From Parendozoicomonas callyspongiae (lineage in GTDB: Bacteria; Pseudomonadota; Gammaproteobacteria; Pseudomonadales; Endozoicomonadaceae), in assembly GCF_023502345.1 (NCBI RefSeq), contig NZ_JAMFLX010000001.1, positions 62,001-126,000 of the forward strand: DNA of 64,000 nucleotides, read 5' to 3'. How positions within the stretch are numbered: position 1 is the first letter of the stretch; each line of letters starts with the position of its first letter. Positions 54,026 to 63,057 of the stretch are shown piece after piece. A program made the translations under genes and the position numbers. The notes beneath the pieces are model-generated. The model did no database searches, was not told where the DNA came from, and was given only the letters and a program-made list of their open reading frames with translations.

Positions 54026-55102
54026 TTACAGTACGTCAATGCTGTTCAGGTCACGGTGAGCCTGTTCCAGACGCTCAACCATGGCGGTCTGTGCAGCACG
54101 CAGCCAGGAACGAGGATCGTAGAACTTCTTGTTAGGCTTGTCTGCACCTTCTGGGTTACCCAGCTGGCCCTGCAGGTAGCCTTCGTTCTTCTTGTAGTAA
54201 CCCAGAACACCTTCCCAGTTTGCCCACTGAGTATCAGTGTCGATGTTCATCTTCACTACACCGTAGGAAACAGCTTCGCGGATCTCTTCCAGAGTGGAGC
54301 CGGAACCACCGTGGAATACAAAGCTCAGAGCTTTGGCAGGAATGCCGAACTTCTCGGAGCAGTACTTCTGGGAGTTATTCAGAATCTTAGGAGTCAGCTG
54401 AACATTACCGGGCTTGTAAACGCCGTGGACATTGCCGAAGGACGCCGCGATGGTAAAACGAGGGCTGATAGCGCTCAGCTTCTCGTAAGCGTAAGCAACA
54501 TCTTCTGGCTGGGTGTACAGCATGGAGCTATCCATACCGGTGTTATCAACACCGTCTTCTTCACCACCGGTGCAACCCAGTTCGAATTCCAGAGTCATAT
54601 CCATCTTGGCCATACGCTTCAGATACTCAGCGCAAGTCGCGATGTTGTCTTCCAGAGACTCTTCGGACAGATCGATCATGTGGGAGGAGAACAGAGGCTT
54701 GCCAGTCTTCTCGAAGTGCTCTTCACCAGCATCCAGCAGAGCGTCGATCCATGGCAGCAGCTTACGTGCGGCGTGGTCGGTATGCAGGATGACAGGAATA
54801 CCATAGGCTTCAGCAACAGCGTGAACATACTTGGCACCAACGATAGCGCCAAGAGCGCCAGCAGGACCTTCAGTCTTCAGGCCTTTGCCGGTGAAGTAGG
54901 TAGCACCACCGTTGGAGAACTGAACGATAACTGGAGACTTAACCTTGGCGGCCGCTTCCAGAACACCATTGATGGAATCAGTACCAACAACGTTTACCGC
55001 AGGCAAGGCAAAGTTGTTCTCTTTGGCGATTTCAAAAATCTTCTGAACGTCGTCACCAGTGACAACGCCAGGCTTTACGACATCAAAAATTTTCTTGGAC
55101 AT
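54026..55102 (-). CDS. fba: Fructose-bisphosphate aldolase, class II
   Basis: Zinc-dependent aldolase joining dihydroxyacetone phosphate and glyceraldehyde 3-phosphate in glycolysis and gluconeogenesis. 358 residues, the E. coli FbaA type. Zinc and substrate sites are visible: VILHTDHAARKLLPW, DMTLEFELGCTGGEEDGVDN, FVFHGGSGSTLEEI, and KMNIDTDTQWANW. It lies downstream of pgk on the same strand, separated by a terminator. Confidence 0.97.
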   Translation of the reverse strand: MSKKIFDVVKPGVVTGDDVQKIFEIAKENNFALPAVNVVGTDSINGVLEAAAKVKSPVIVQFSNGGATYFTGKGLKTEGPAGALGAIVGAKYVHAVAEAYGIPVILHTDHAARKLLPWIDALLDAGEEHFEKTGKPLFSSHMIDLSEESLEDNIATCAEYLKRMAKMDMTLEFELGCTGGEEDGVDNTGMDSSMLYTQPEDVAYAYEKLSAISPRFTIAASFGNVHGVYKPGNVQLTPKILNNSQKYCSEKFGIPAKALSFVFHGGSGSTLEEIREAVSYGVVKMNIDTDTQWANWEGVLGYYKKNEGYLQGQLGNPEGADKPNKKFYDPRSWLRAAQTAMVERLEQAHRDLNSIDVL

Positions 55103-55183
55103 GGGAGCAATAACCTCTTTTTACCGTAAGAAAACCATGCCCTTCAGGCATGATTTTCTAAGCTCACGGCTGTTATTAGCCAT

Positions 55184-55211
55184 AAAAAAGGGACGCATAA
55201 AACGTCCCCTT
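55184..55211 (-). terminator. Terminator between pgk and fba
   Basis: On the minus strand after the pgk stop, GGGACG and CGTCCC pair around a 7-base loop, followed by six T. fba therefore needs its own promoter or read-through. Confidence 0.85.
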
Positions 55212-55219
55212 AAAATAAT

Positions 55220-56383
55220 TTACTTCGCACGCTCTTCCAGTATGGCAACTGCTGGCAGCTTCTTGCCTTCAACATATTCAAGGAAGGCACCGCCACCAGT
55301 GGAGATGTAGGAGACCTTCTCCTTGATGCCATACTTGTCGACGGCCGCAAGGGTATCACCACCGCCCGCAATAGAAAATGCTGGAGATTCAGCGATGGCC
55401 AGAGACATAGCCTTGGTACCTTCGCCGAACTGGTCGAATTCGAATACACCAACCGGGCCGTTCCAGACGATAGTACGGGCATCCTTCAGGACGTTGGCAA
55501 ACAGTTCAGCCGTCTTGGGGCCAACGTCGAAGATCATTTCGTCGTCCTGAACATCTTCAGCCAATTTCACAACGGCAGGCTCGTTCTCGTCGAACTTCTT
55601 GCCAACTACCACATCGATAGGCAGAGGAATGTCGCACTTCTCCATCAGAGCCTTGGCCTGAGGAATCAGATCTGCTTCGTACAGGGACTTACCAACAGGC
55701 TTGCCCGCAGCAGCCAGGAAGGTGTTAGCGATACCGCCACCCACGATCAGCTGGTCGCAGACTTCAGACAGAGATTCCAGAACTGTCAGCTTGGTGGAAA
55801 CCTTGGAGCCGCCAACGATAGCAGTCATGGGCTTCTCAGGAGCGTCCAGAGCCTTGGCCAGAGCATCCAGCTCTCCCTGCAGCAGAGGGCCAGCACAGGC
55901 AACAGGAGCAAACTGACAAACACCGTGAGTGGAAGCCTGGGCGCGGTGTGCAGTACCGAATGCGTCCATCACATAAACGTCGCACAGAGCAGCCATCTTC
56001 CTGGACAGCTCTTCATTGTTCTTCTTCTCACCAACGTTGAAACGAACGTTTTCCAGAATGACCAGCTCACCTTCAGCAACTTCAAAATCACCTTCCAGCC
56101 AGTCTTTGATCAGGCGAACGTTACGGCCCAGCTCTTTGGCGATGTAGTCAGCAACAGGCTTCAGGGAGAACTCTTCGTTGTACTCACCTTCTGTAGGACG
56201 GCCCAGGTGGGAAGTCGCCATCACCTTGGCACCAGCTTCCAGAGCCAGCTTGATGGTGGGCAGGGAAGCCTGGATACGGGCATCGCTGGTTACCTGTCCA
56301 TTCTTCACGGGAACGTTCAGATCTTCACGGATAAGCACGCGCTTTCCGGACAGATCAAGATCAGTCATCTTCAACACGGACAT
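55220..56383 (-). CDS. pgk: Phosphoglycerate kinase
   Basis: Transfers phosphate from 1,3-bisphosphoglycerate to ADP. 387 residues, the standard length, when started at the ATG at 56383 (AAGGA upstream). Motifs: [17 protein letters not shown] at the N-terminus, [22 protein letters not shown], and the C-terminal hinge and nucleotide site [16 protein letters not shown] then [11 protein letters not shown]. An in-frame extension upstream to 56449 is unlikely. Confidence 0.97.
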   Translation of the reverse strand: MSVLKMTDLDLSGKRVLIREDLNVPVKNGQVTSDARIQASLPTIKLALEAGAKVMATSHLGRPTEGEYNEEFSLKPVADYIAKELGRNVRLIKDWLEGDFEVAEGELVILENVRFNVGEKKNNEELSRKMAALCDVYVMDAFGTAHRAQASTHGVCQFAPVACAGPLLQGELDALAKALDAPEKPMTAIVGGSKVSTKLTVLESLSEVCDQLIVGGGIANTFLAAAGKPVGKSLYEADLIPQAKALMEKCDIPLPIDVVVGKKFDENEPAVVKLAEDVQDDEMIFDVGPKTAELFANVLKDARTIVWNGPVGVFEFDQFGEGTKAMSLAIAESPAFSIAGGGDTLAAVDKYGIKEKVSYISTGGGAFLEYVEGKKLPAVAILEERAK

Positions 56384-56853
56384 GATGAAAATCCTTCTAG
56401 CTGTTTTGAATTCAGATGAAAACCGGTAGTTTCGGTAAGCGCCGGACATATGTAGCAGGGCAGGGGGTCAGTATGGCCCCTCTTAGACAGCCTTGAGCAA
56501 GAAATGTTTTTTTCATCGCGTCAAAGTGATGAAAAAAACATTTCCATGGCAAATAGTGTGTTTCTTTACAGAAGAAACGACCTGTCATTAATCAGTCCTG
56601 TCGACGCGCAGCGATGTGATGATGTGTACCGAAAGCGCAACATTACCACATCTGAAAACGGCTGAGTAAGGCATCAATTAAGGTTTTATGCGCCTCTGTA
56701 AGGTATTGTTCGTATGGCGTAAAAACAGCCTCAAAGATAAACACAGCCCAACACAAGCTCGCAGAAAACCAACACCGTCCTAAGCCCTTTTTACTTTTCT
56801 TTACAGATGAAATACTCATTTTTTCCGTCTTATGGGCACAGAACAGTGATTTG
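56384..56853. other. 470-bp gap upstream of pgk with a long inverted repeat
   Basis: A perfect 17-bp inverted repeat (56501-56517 and 56528-56544; arm GAAATGTTTTTTTCATC, loop of 10) lies about 120 bases before the pgk start. A possible 58-codon frame at 56643-56819 (minus) with one hydrophobic segment is also present, but support is weak. Otherwise I see nothing. Confidence 0.5.
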
Positions 56854-57243
56854 CTATTGCGGGCGATACTCTGGCAGGGAAACGTCCACAACAAAGTTAC
56901 CATCTAACCAGTCCCGCCCCAGCAACATGGGGTAATCCATATGGCTGCGATCATTAAGGCTCACATTCACAACTTTTCTGTGCCTCTGGTAGACCAGTGC
57001 CAGCTGCTCGACCACCAGACCCCAGGCATTTAGAGAGACACTTTCTGAGCCTGTGTCAGTCCGGGCCAGATACATGGTTCCGGTTTCTTCCACTGTTACA
57101 AAGACAGTCGGCCCTACTACGGCCTTATCTCCGCAGGTTTGGGGAGTACCGTCAACTTTGAGCGAAGGTGCCTGGTGGAGTGGAGCATCAGCCCAGACAG
57201 ATGCGACAAAAACAGCAATTACCAATCCAAGCCCAAAGCGCAT
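56854..57243 (-). CDS. Exported retropepsin-like aspartic protease (Zn_protease/RimB-like family)
   Basis: 129 residues with a signal peptide (RFGLGLVIAVFVASVWA before Asp). The retropepsin signature ARTDTGSESVSLNA has the catalytic Asp-Thr-Gly, and the second family block reads MDYPMLLGRDWLDGNFVVDVS. This matches the PF05618-type family often found near rimK-like genes. It is somewhat short compared with relatives, mainly in the middle. Periplasmic location is predicted. Neighbours give no functional hint. Confidence 0.75.
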   Translation of the reverse strand: MRFGLGLVIAVFVASVWADAPLHQAPSLKVDGTPQTCGDKAVVGPTVFVTVEETGTMYLARTDTGSESVSLNAWGLVVEQLALVYQRHRKVVNVSLNDRSHMDYPMLLGRDWLDGNFVVDVSLPEYRPQ

Positions 57244-57338
57244 AACATCAGCTCAGTTATGTTCAGATTGGGGCAAGTAAAGCACTTATTTGCCAAAACG
57301 CTGTTTCTTTGCTGTTTACCTGTTTTCTGGAGAACTTC

Positions 57339-57932
57339 ATGTCATTGCCTTTTTCCCAGTCCTGCGAAAACAACAAGGACCCTATTCTGAATGTTCTCAA
57401 AAAGACCCTGGCTTCCAGCAGCAGGGTTCTGGAAATTGGCAGTGGCACTGGTCAGCATGCTGTTTACTTTGCCGAACACCTTCCACATTTGCACTGGCAG
57501 CCCTCGGATCAGGGAGAGTATCTATCAGATCTGAAGCAACGATTAGACCAATTCCCAGCCGACAATATTGGCAGCGTACTGAAGCTTGATGTTACCGGTA
57601 AGTGGCCACATCAAAAGTTTGATGCCGTTTTCACAGCAAATACCTGTCACATCATGTCATGGACGCAGGTTAAAAAAATGTTCCAAGGTCTGGTGAATAC
57701 CCTGGATTCTGGAGGAACGCTTTGTATCTATGGCCCATTTAACAAAAACGGGCAATATATCAGTCAAAGCAATGCTGCCTTTGATCAGATGCTGAAGCAG
57801 CGTGACCCGCTAAGCGGAATCAGAAATCTGGAAGATATGGAAGCAGAGGGGAGAAAACAGGGTATGAAGCTGGTTCAAGTACACCAAATGCCAGCCAATA
57901 ACCTTTTACTGGAATTTCACAAATTCCTGTAA
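57339..57932 (+). CDS. DUF938 family SAM-dependent methyltransferase
   Basis: 197 residues from the ATG at 57339 with GGAGA 7 bases upstream. Motif I is VLEIGSGTGQHAVYFAEHLP; WQPSDQGEYLSDL follows at the acidic loop, then FDAVFTANTCHIMSW and GGTLCIYGPFNKNGQY, which are typical of DUF938. Substrate unknown. Confidence 0.88.
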   Translation: MSLPFSQSCENNKDPILNVLKKTLASSSRVLEIGSGTGQHAVYFAEHLPHLHWQPSDQGEYLSDLKQRLDQFPADNIGSVLKLDVTGKWPHQKFDAVFTANTCHIMSWTQVKKMFQGLVNTLDSGGTLCIYGPFNKNGQYISQSNAAFDQMLKQRDPLSGIRNLEDMEAEGRKQGMKLVQVHQMPANNLLLEFHKFL

Positions 57933-57935
57933 GAC

Positions 57936-58169
57936 CTAATCCAGAAGGTAATCGCTGGCTCCCTGAATAGGGCCAAGCGGATTCTTTTCGTTACTATATT
58001 CAAGAATATTGGGTGTTCCGCTCCAGATTTTAAAGACGACTCTGTTGTTTACTAAAACGACAATGGCTCGAAAATCCCAACCAGACACTTCCGTTTTCTT
58101 CTCAAAGTTCATCAGTACTGTTGCCAGTAAAGCTTGTATTAAAGGCCCGAAACGTCCGTGTTTAAGCAT
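57936..58169 (-). CDS. Small hypothetical protein
   Basis: 77 residues with a strong AGGGGGA ribosome site 5 bases before the ATG at 58169. The middle looks beta-rich (WDFRAIVVLVNNRVVFKIW) and there is no signal peptide. Convergent with the DUF938 gene, only 3 bases between stops. No family recognised. Confidence 0.5.
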   Translation of the reverse strand: MLKHGRFGPLIQALLATVLMNFEKKTEVSGWDFRAIVVLVNNRVVFKIWSGTPNILEYSNEKNPLGPIQGASDYLLD

Positions 58170-58238
58170 GACTTCCCCCTGTCACATGCCCAACCACTTC
58201 AGTCTAGACGGTTCCTGTTTTATATAACTTTCAGAAAT

Positions 58239-58271
58239 AAAAAAGGGAGCGGTTAAACAACAGCTCCCTTT
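58239..58271 (-). terminator. Terminator after srmB
   Basis: AAAGGGAGC and GCTCCCTTT form a 9-bp stem around a 12-base loop, followed by T-rich sequence on the minus strand. Confidence 0.8.
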
Positions 58272-58288
58272 GCACTCATAACGATTGA

Positions 58289-59665
58289 TTAGCTTTCTGC
58301 TGCCGGTGTTTTCTTACGACGAAGCGGCTCAAAACCAGTATCAACACCCACGCTTGGCTGACGGGTTGGAGCTTTACGCTTGCCAGTATTCTTGCTTGTT
58401 TTAGCCTTGGCTGCTGCCTTGTTCTTGGGACGTACACGACCAGTTGTCGCAGGTTTCTTTTTCTTCTTGCTGGAAGCTGCTTTACCTGAAGCCTTCACAT
58501 TTTTAGGACCCTTGTAGCCACCTTCCAGTCCCTTAATAACCCGGCGTTCAAACTGAACCCGAAGGTAGCGCTGAATGCCTGCTGCCAGATTCCATTCGTT
58601 AGGGCCAATCAGACTGATAGCGACACCTTCCTGACCGGCACGTCCGGTGCGACCAATCCGGTGAATATAGTCATCACCATTACGAGCCATATCCAGGTTA
58701 ATAACCAGATCAACACCCTGAATATCCAGGCCACGGGCTGCAACATCGGTAGCAACCAAAACGTTCACCTTGCCTTCACGAAGCAGCAGCATCACGCGGT
58801 TACGATCCGGCTGGATCATTTCACCGTGCAGGGCACTGACTCGCAGTTCCTGATCTTTACGCAGCGCAGCGTTCAGCTCATTGGTCTGTTCACGGGTATT
58901 GGTAAAGACAATCGCCTTCTGGAACTTCTCATTTTTCAGCAGCCACAGAATCTGCTTGTACTTGTGAGCAGGGTCATCAGAGAGGAACATCTGCTGCTTG
59001 ATACTGGCATGCTGATCCTGTGCTGTACTCAGTCGCAACTCTTGGGGCTCATTAAGAACCTGCTTGATAACATGACGCATGCCTTTTTGCTTCAACGTGG
59101 CTGAGAACAAAAGGGTCTGACGTTCTTTCTTACACGCTTCTGCAATCTTCAGAACATCTTCGCTGAAACCCATATCCAGCATACGGTCAGCTTCATCAAG
59201 AACCAGAACTTCCAGATCAGAGAAATCCACTTCCCGCTTACCCATATGCTCAAGCAGACGACCAGGGGTCGCTATGATGATCTCAGGGTTCTTGCGCAGT
59301 AGTTTGATCTGGTACTTGTAGTCTTCACCACCAACGATCATGCCGGCGTTGATAAAGGTAAACTTGCCAAGCTGTTCACACTGTTGATGAACCTGACGCG
59401 CCAGTTCACGGGTAGGAACCAGAACCAGAGCACGGGTAGCTGAACGGGGAGCATTGACTGTCAGCATTCGCTCCAGAATCGGCAGCACAAAGGCAGCTGT
59501 TTTACCGCTGCCAGTTTCTGCACTTACCAGCAGGTCGGTACCGGCACAGGCCTGTGGAATTGTCTGAGCCTGTACTTCTGTGGGTTTCTCAAAACCCAGC
59601 TCATCAATACCTTTTTGCAGGCGCTCATGGAGTTCCAAATCGGAAAACTGGTTAATGCTAGTCAA
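58289..59665 (-). CDS. srmB: DEAD-box RNA helicase SrmB-like
   Basis: ATP-dependent RNA helicase, probably in 50S ribosome assembly or cold adaptation. About 458 residues with motifs Q (FEKPTEVQAQTIP), I (SAETGSGKTA), Ia (PTRELA), II (LDEAD), III (FSATL), V (ATDVAARGLD) and VI (HRIGRTGRAG). A Lys/Arg-rich C-terminal tail (KAASSKKKKKPATTG) suits RNA binding. The start is uncertain: a TTG at 59665 with AGAG upstream fits the family N-terminus (SINQFSDLEL); a GTG at 59716 is an alternative. Confidence 0.9.
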   Translation of the reverse strand: MTSINQFSDLELHERLQKGIDELGFEKPTEVQAQTIPQACAGTDLLVSAETGSGKTAAFVLPILERMLTVNAPRSATRALVLVPTRELARQVHQQCEQLGKFTFINAGMIVGGEDYKYQIKLLRKNPEIIIATPGRLLEHMGKREVDFSDLEVLVLDEADRMLDMGFSEDVLKIAEACKKERQTLLFSATLKQKGMRHVIKQVLNEPQELRLSTAQDQHASIKQQMFLSDDPAHKYKQILWLLKNEKFQKAIVFTNTREQTNELNAALRKDQELRVSALHGEMIQPDRNRVMLLLREGKVNVLVATDVAARGLDIQGVDLVINLDMARNGDDYIHRIGRTGRAGQEGVAISLIGPNEWNLAAGIQRYLRVQFERRVIKGLEGGYKGPKNVKASGKAASSKKKKKPATTGRVRPKNKAAAKAKTSKNTGKRKAPTRQPSVGVDTGFEPLRRKKTPAAES

Positions 59666-59783
59666 TGTCAATCTCTGAAAAAGCGTGAAATGGGGCGCAC
59701 TGTAACAAACAGGCACCCGCGAAGAAATGCAGATTTCCTCTGCTATAACTCAAAAACGGCATTTTGACGGGCAAGCATAGCTG

Positions 59784-60809
59784 CTAAGGCAGTGCTTTGT
59801 TCAGCCAGACACGACTTACATCCAGCATCCGGTTGGCAAAACCCCACTCATTGTCAAACCAGCACATGATTTTCAGCATACTGCTCCCACTGACTCTGGT
59901 TTGAGTGCCGTCAACGACTCCGGAACGCCGGTCATGATTAAAGTCTACAGAAGCATGGGGCTCTTCCGTGTAACCGAGAATCCCCTTTAGGCGCCCCTCA
60001 GAAGCCGCCTGCTTCATCAGCTGGTTTACGGTTTCAACAGTCACTGAAGATTTGAGATTTACAGTCAAATCCATAGCTGAGACGTTAATGGTTGGCACAC
60101 GCATGGCCAGAGCCTGAAAGCGCCCGGCAAGGTCAGGCAGCAACCGATCAATACCTTTTGAAAGGCCAGTATCAACAGGGATTATGGACTGCAGGGCACT
60201 GCGGGTCAGACGCAGGTCACTGTGATGATAGGCATCAATCACCGGCTGATCATTCATGGCTGAGTGAATTGTTGTAATTGTGCCCTCATCAATACCCCAG
60301 GCTTCGTGCAACAGTTTTAGAACAGGCACAATGCAGTTGGTGGTACAAGAAGCATTCGAAACTATTGTATGTTCTGCCTGAACCTGTTCTTCATTAACAC
60401 CATACACAATTGTGGAATCAACTTCTGGCGTTACAGGCTGCGAAAACAGGAGACGTGGAGCCCCACCATTTAAGTGCTGCTGGGCAGTCTGCAGATCCTT
60501 GAAAGAGCCTGAGCACTCAAGTAACAGATTAATCTCCTGCCGATCCCAGGGCAAGCGTGCAGGATCACGCTGCGACAGAACTCTTATATGATCACCACCA
60601 ACAATCAGATCATCACCGCTATGACTGACTTCAACAGGAAAGCGTCCATGCGTTGTGTCGTAGCGGGTCAGGTATGCAAGGGTGCGAATATCTGTCAGTT
60701 CATTTATCGCAACTACCTGAATATCGTCCCGGTAACCGTTTTCGTATAGGGCTCGCAAAACACATTGCCCAATTCGCCCATATCCGTTTATCGCAACCCT
60801 GTAAGCCAT
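59784..60809 (-). CDS. epd: D-erythrose-4-phosphate dehydrogenase
   Basis: Oxidises erythrose 4-phosphate to 4-phosphoerythronate on the pyridoxal phosphate route. 341 residues of the GAPDH superfamily: RVAINGYGRIGQCVLRAL at the NAD site, active-site NASCTTNC and TTIHSAMNDQPVIDAYH, where Epd differs from GapA. Usually followed by pgk and fba; here other genes separate them. Distinction from GapB-type GAPDH rests on the active-site context and the tkt/pgk neighbourhood. Confidence 0.9.
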   Translation of the reverse strand: MAYRVAINGYGRIGQCVLRALYENGYRDDIQVVAINELTDIRTLAYLTRYDTTHGRFPVEVSHSGDDLIVGGDHIRVLSQRDPARLPWDRQEINLLLECSGSFKDLQTAQQHLNGGAPRLLFSQPVTPEVDSTIVYGVNEEQVQAEHTIVSNASCTTNCIVPVLKLLHEAWGIDEGTITTIHSAMNDQPVIDAYHHSDLRLTRSALQSIIPVDTGLSKGIDRLLPDLAGRFQALAMRVPTINVSAMDLTVNLKSSVTVETVNQLMKQAASEGRLKGILGYTEEPHASVDFNHDRRSGVVDGTQTRVSGSSMLKIMCWFDNEWGFANRMLDVSRVWLNKALP

Positions 60810-60953
60810 ATTTCTTCGTTTCTGAGAGTCTACCCGTTCATATGGCTGGGCATGTTAGCCAAAAGACCCCTCCAGACTCAAACAGACGTACGACAACCGA
60901 TGGATTTACAGAGATAAAAAGCTTGAAAAACGTGTCTGAGCCACCAGTTTTTT

Positions 60954-62750
60954 TTATTCAACGCTCAAATGGTTCCAGGCTGACTGCCAGAATTCAGGAA
61001 AGGGAGGAGGGTAGATGATATAACTCCTCTTATTTACCTTTTCGACTGTATATCCACGATCACGAAAAAAACCAATGGTTTCAGTTATAACCTCCTGATG
61101 AATGAGTGACGGGTCAAAATACCTTTCACTTCCATGATCTGCACCTGAAAGAGTGAGTTTTTTTTCATGCTTGAGAATACGTCGCCAGCTCATCAAATGT
61201 TCTGTCAGAATGGTATTCTCCAGCACTTCAATATCCTGTGCCACCTGCTTGAGATTATCTGAGGTTTTTAACCAGCTACTGCGAAAAAAACTCTGCTCTT
61301 CAAGGGAAGCCGTTTCTTCTATCGAGTATATTAGCCGTGAGAGTAGTTTGGTTGTCAGCATCCTGTGAAGGCTGGGCGGAACATTCATCCTTGGAAAATT
61401 ATGGAACATATAGCACTTATCTTTTTGAGCCAGCGAATATTCGCCCCTTGTACCGACACAAACTCCAGAACCAAGAAACCAAGAGTCCATTGAAATATCG
61501 TCCAGCAACCGACTCCAGCAGATCTGATTGATGCTGTTCAGGTGTTCTTTTTCCATCCCCATTTCTTTGAATCGCAATATCTGAAGCATATGTACAACCG
61601 TTCCATGAGTAACATGCCCTCCAAGCAGGGCCAAATCATAAAACCCACTCTTTTGGGCAACACCTAAAGCCCTACTTTCAGGTACAAAGCCAAGAAAATA
61701 AGGTGCGGTTTCACTAACGACAGGCTCCAGCATTTTATGAATAATAAATGTGAGCAATTCAAATGCGGTTGTCCACTGTTCATTTTTTGCTACGAAATCG
61801 CTGAGTGGTTTTCCCTGTTCAATAACCGTCTTTGTATCTGAAGGATAAAGAACCCTCATTTCATCTGGTACAACCACAGATGTTGGAATGTAAATCACTT
61901 CATAAAACTGTTTGGGCAACTGTTTATCAGCTGGATGAACAAAAAAATGTAAAGGGTTATTGTCTCCCATTGTTTTTATGGTTTCCCTTTGGCTCTGGCT
62001 ATCTGTTACATAAATGATCTTTCCTTTATTTGCATCGGTAGTGCTGACAAGATCCCACTCAGAATAGAGGCTCGCAGACAGCATGCGTAGCGCGCGCCCT
62101 AGTTTCACCAACAACGGAAATATTGATACAGCGTCGATAAAATCTCTCTTATCTTCAGCCTTTGACAGGAAGTCAGTGAAAGCAAGGTTATCATTACATC
62201 CACCTTCCACTGTGGAAATTTCTAACGGGTGCACATTTTGCTGTGATGTATCATATCCTTGGTGTTCAAGGGGCAGGCGGAACATTTGAAGGTAAGATTG
62301 GTAGCGCTCCATACCCATCAAGCTGACGGATAGTTCCAGATCATTGTCATCATCTGGTGTATAGCAGACGATATAGTTTTCATGAGGAAAAACCTTTGTT
62401 TTTTTCTTCTGGAAATATTTGCCATATTGTGCCGCAGGACGAAAATTGCGGCACTCATTTTTATTTAACTCATTAAAGTACACAGAAATGCGCGATATCA
62501 ACTGCTGGTCATAAACATCTTCCTTTGCGCACATACGGCTTCCACATATAACACCATATCTCAATCTGATATTGGTATTGCCATTACTATCTTCTACAGC
62601 TGTTTGACTCTTCTCTGCATAACCGAAGTAAGAATATAATGTGCCAATAATCCCCTGACCTTCATCACCAATCGTCAGCCCTGTTATTGCCCATAAGAAA
62701 AGAATTGCTGACAAATAACGGCTGCCTGAATTAAACCAGCAGGTATTCAT
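60954..62750 (-). CDS. Large exported protein of unknown function
   Basis: 598 residues. The N-terminus is a likely signal peptide (SAILFLWAITGLTIGD). The mature part is soluble, has about a dozen Cys residues including a CGSRMC pair near residue 70 and a GSGVCVGTRG loop near 440, and shows no domain I can name. Other visible stretches: ENYIVCYTPDDDNDLELSVS, FLGFVPESRALGVAQKSG, GGHVTHGTVVHML. It looks A+T-richer than its neighbours and sits between tkt and epd, which are usually adjacent. Probably acquired or lineage-specific. Confidence 0.7.
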   Translation of the reverse strand: MNTCWFNSGSRYLSAILFLWAITGLTIGDEGQGIIGTLYSYFGYAEKSQTAVEDSNGNTNIRLRYGVICGSRMCAKEDVYDQQLISRISVYFNELNKNECRNFRPAAQYGKYFQKKKTKVFPHENYIVCYTPDDDNDLELSVSLMGMERYQSYLQMFRLPLEHQGYDTSQQNVHPLEISTVEGGCNDNLAFTDFLSKAEDKRDFIDAVSIFPLLVKLGRALRMLSASLYSEWDLVSTTDANKGKIIYVTDSQSQRETIKTMGDNNPLHFFVHPADKQLPKQFYEVIYIPTSVVVPDEMRVLYPSDTKTVIEQGKPLSDFVAKNEQWTTAFELLTFIIHKMLEPVVSETAPYFLGFVPESRALGVAQKSGFYDLALLGGHVTHGTVVHMLQILRFKEMGMEKEHLNSINQICWSRLLDDISMDSWFLGSGVCVGTRGEYSLAQKDKCYMFHNFPRMNVPPSLHRMLTTKLLSRLIYSIEETASLEEQSFFRSSWLKTSDNLKQVAQDIEVLENTILTEHLMSWRRILKHEKKLTLSGADHGSERYFDPSLIHQEVITETIGFFRDRGYTVEKVNKRSYIIYPPPFPEFWQSAWNHLSVE

Positions 62751-62973
62751 AATAAACCGAGCCTTTGTTACTTTACATTTTTATTACTGATAAAGAGTCG
62801 GACAACTCGTTAAATACAAAGATTCAGAAAAACTCAGAGAAAAACGGTTTTGTTAGAAATATTGACCAGAAAAACAAAAAGCCCACCTTTCAGGAGTAAT
62901 ACCGCTTGCTCAAGGTGTGGGTAGGATGAAATAACGTAAGACAATCGAATTTGAAGTATAGATTTCTTTCAGT

Positions 62974-63024
62974 TAAAAAAATGCCCGCACCTATATAAAT
63001 ATTTATATGCAGCGCGGGCATTTT
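62974..63024 (-). terminator. Terminator after tkt
   Basis: On the minus strand after the tkt stop, AAATGCCCGC pairs with GCGGGCATTT, with extended A/T pairing inside, followed by seven T. The 62751-62973 gap otherwise shows nothing recognisable apart from the probable promoter region of the 598-residue gene. Confidence 0.85.
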
Positions 63025-63057
63025 CTATCTGGCAGGGCTTAGAAAAGCCTGTTCAGA

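Noticed and set aside
54056-55129. 357-codon open frame opposite fba
   Set aside because: Antisense shadow of a recognised aldolase gene.
56643-56819. Possible 58-residue membrane protein upstream of pgk
   Set aside because: It has one hydrophobic stretch but only a weak GGA before the ATG and no recognisable family; not enough to call a gene.
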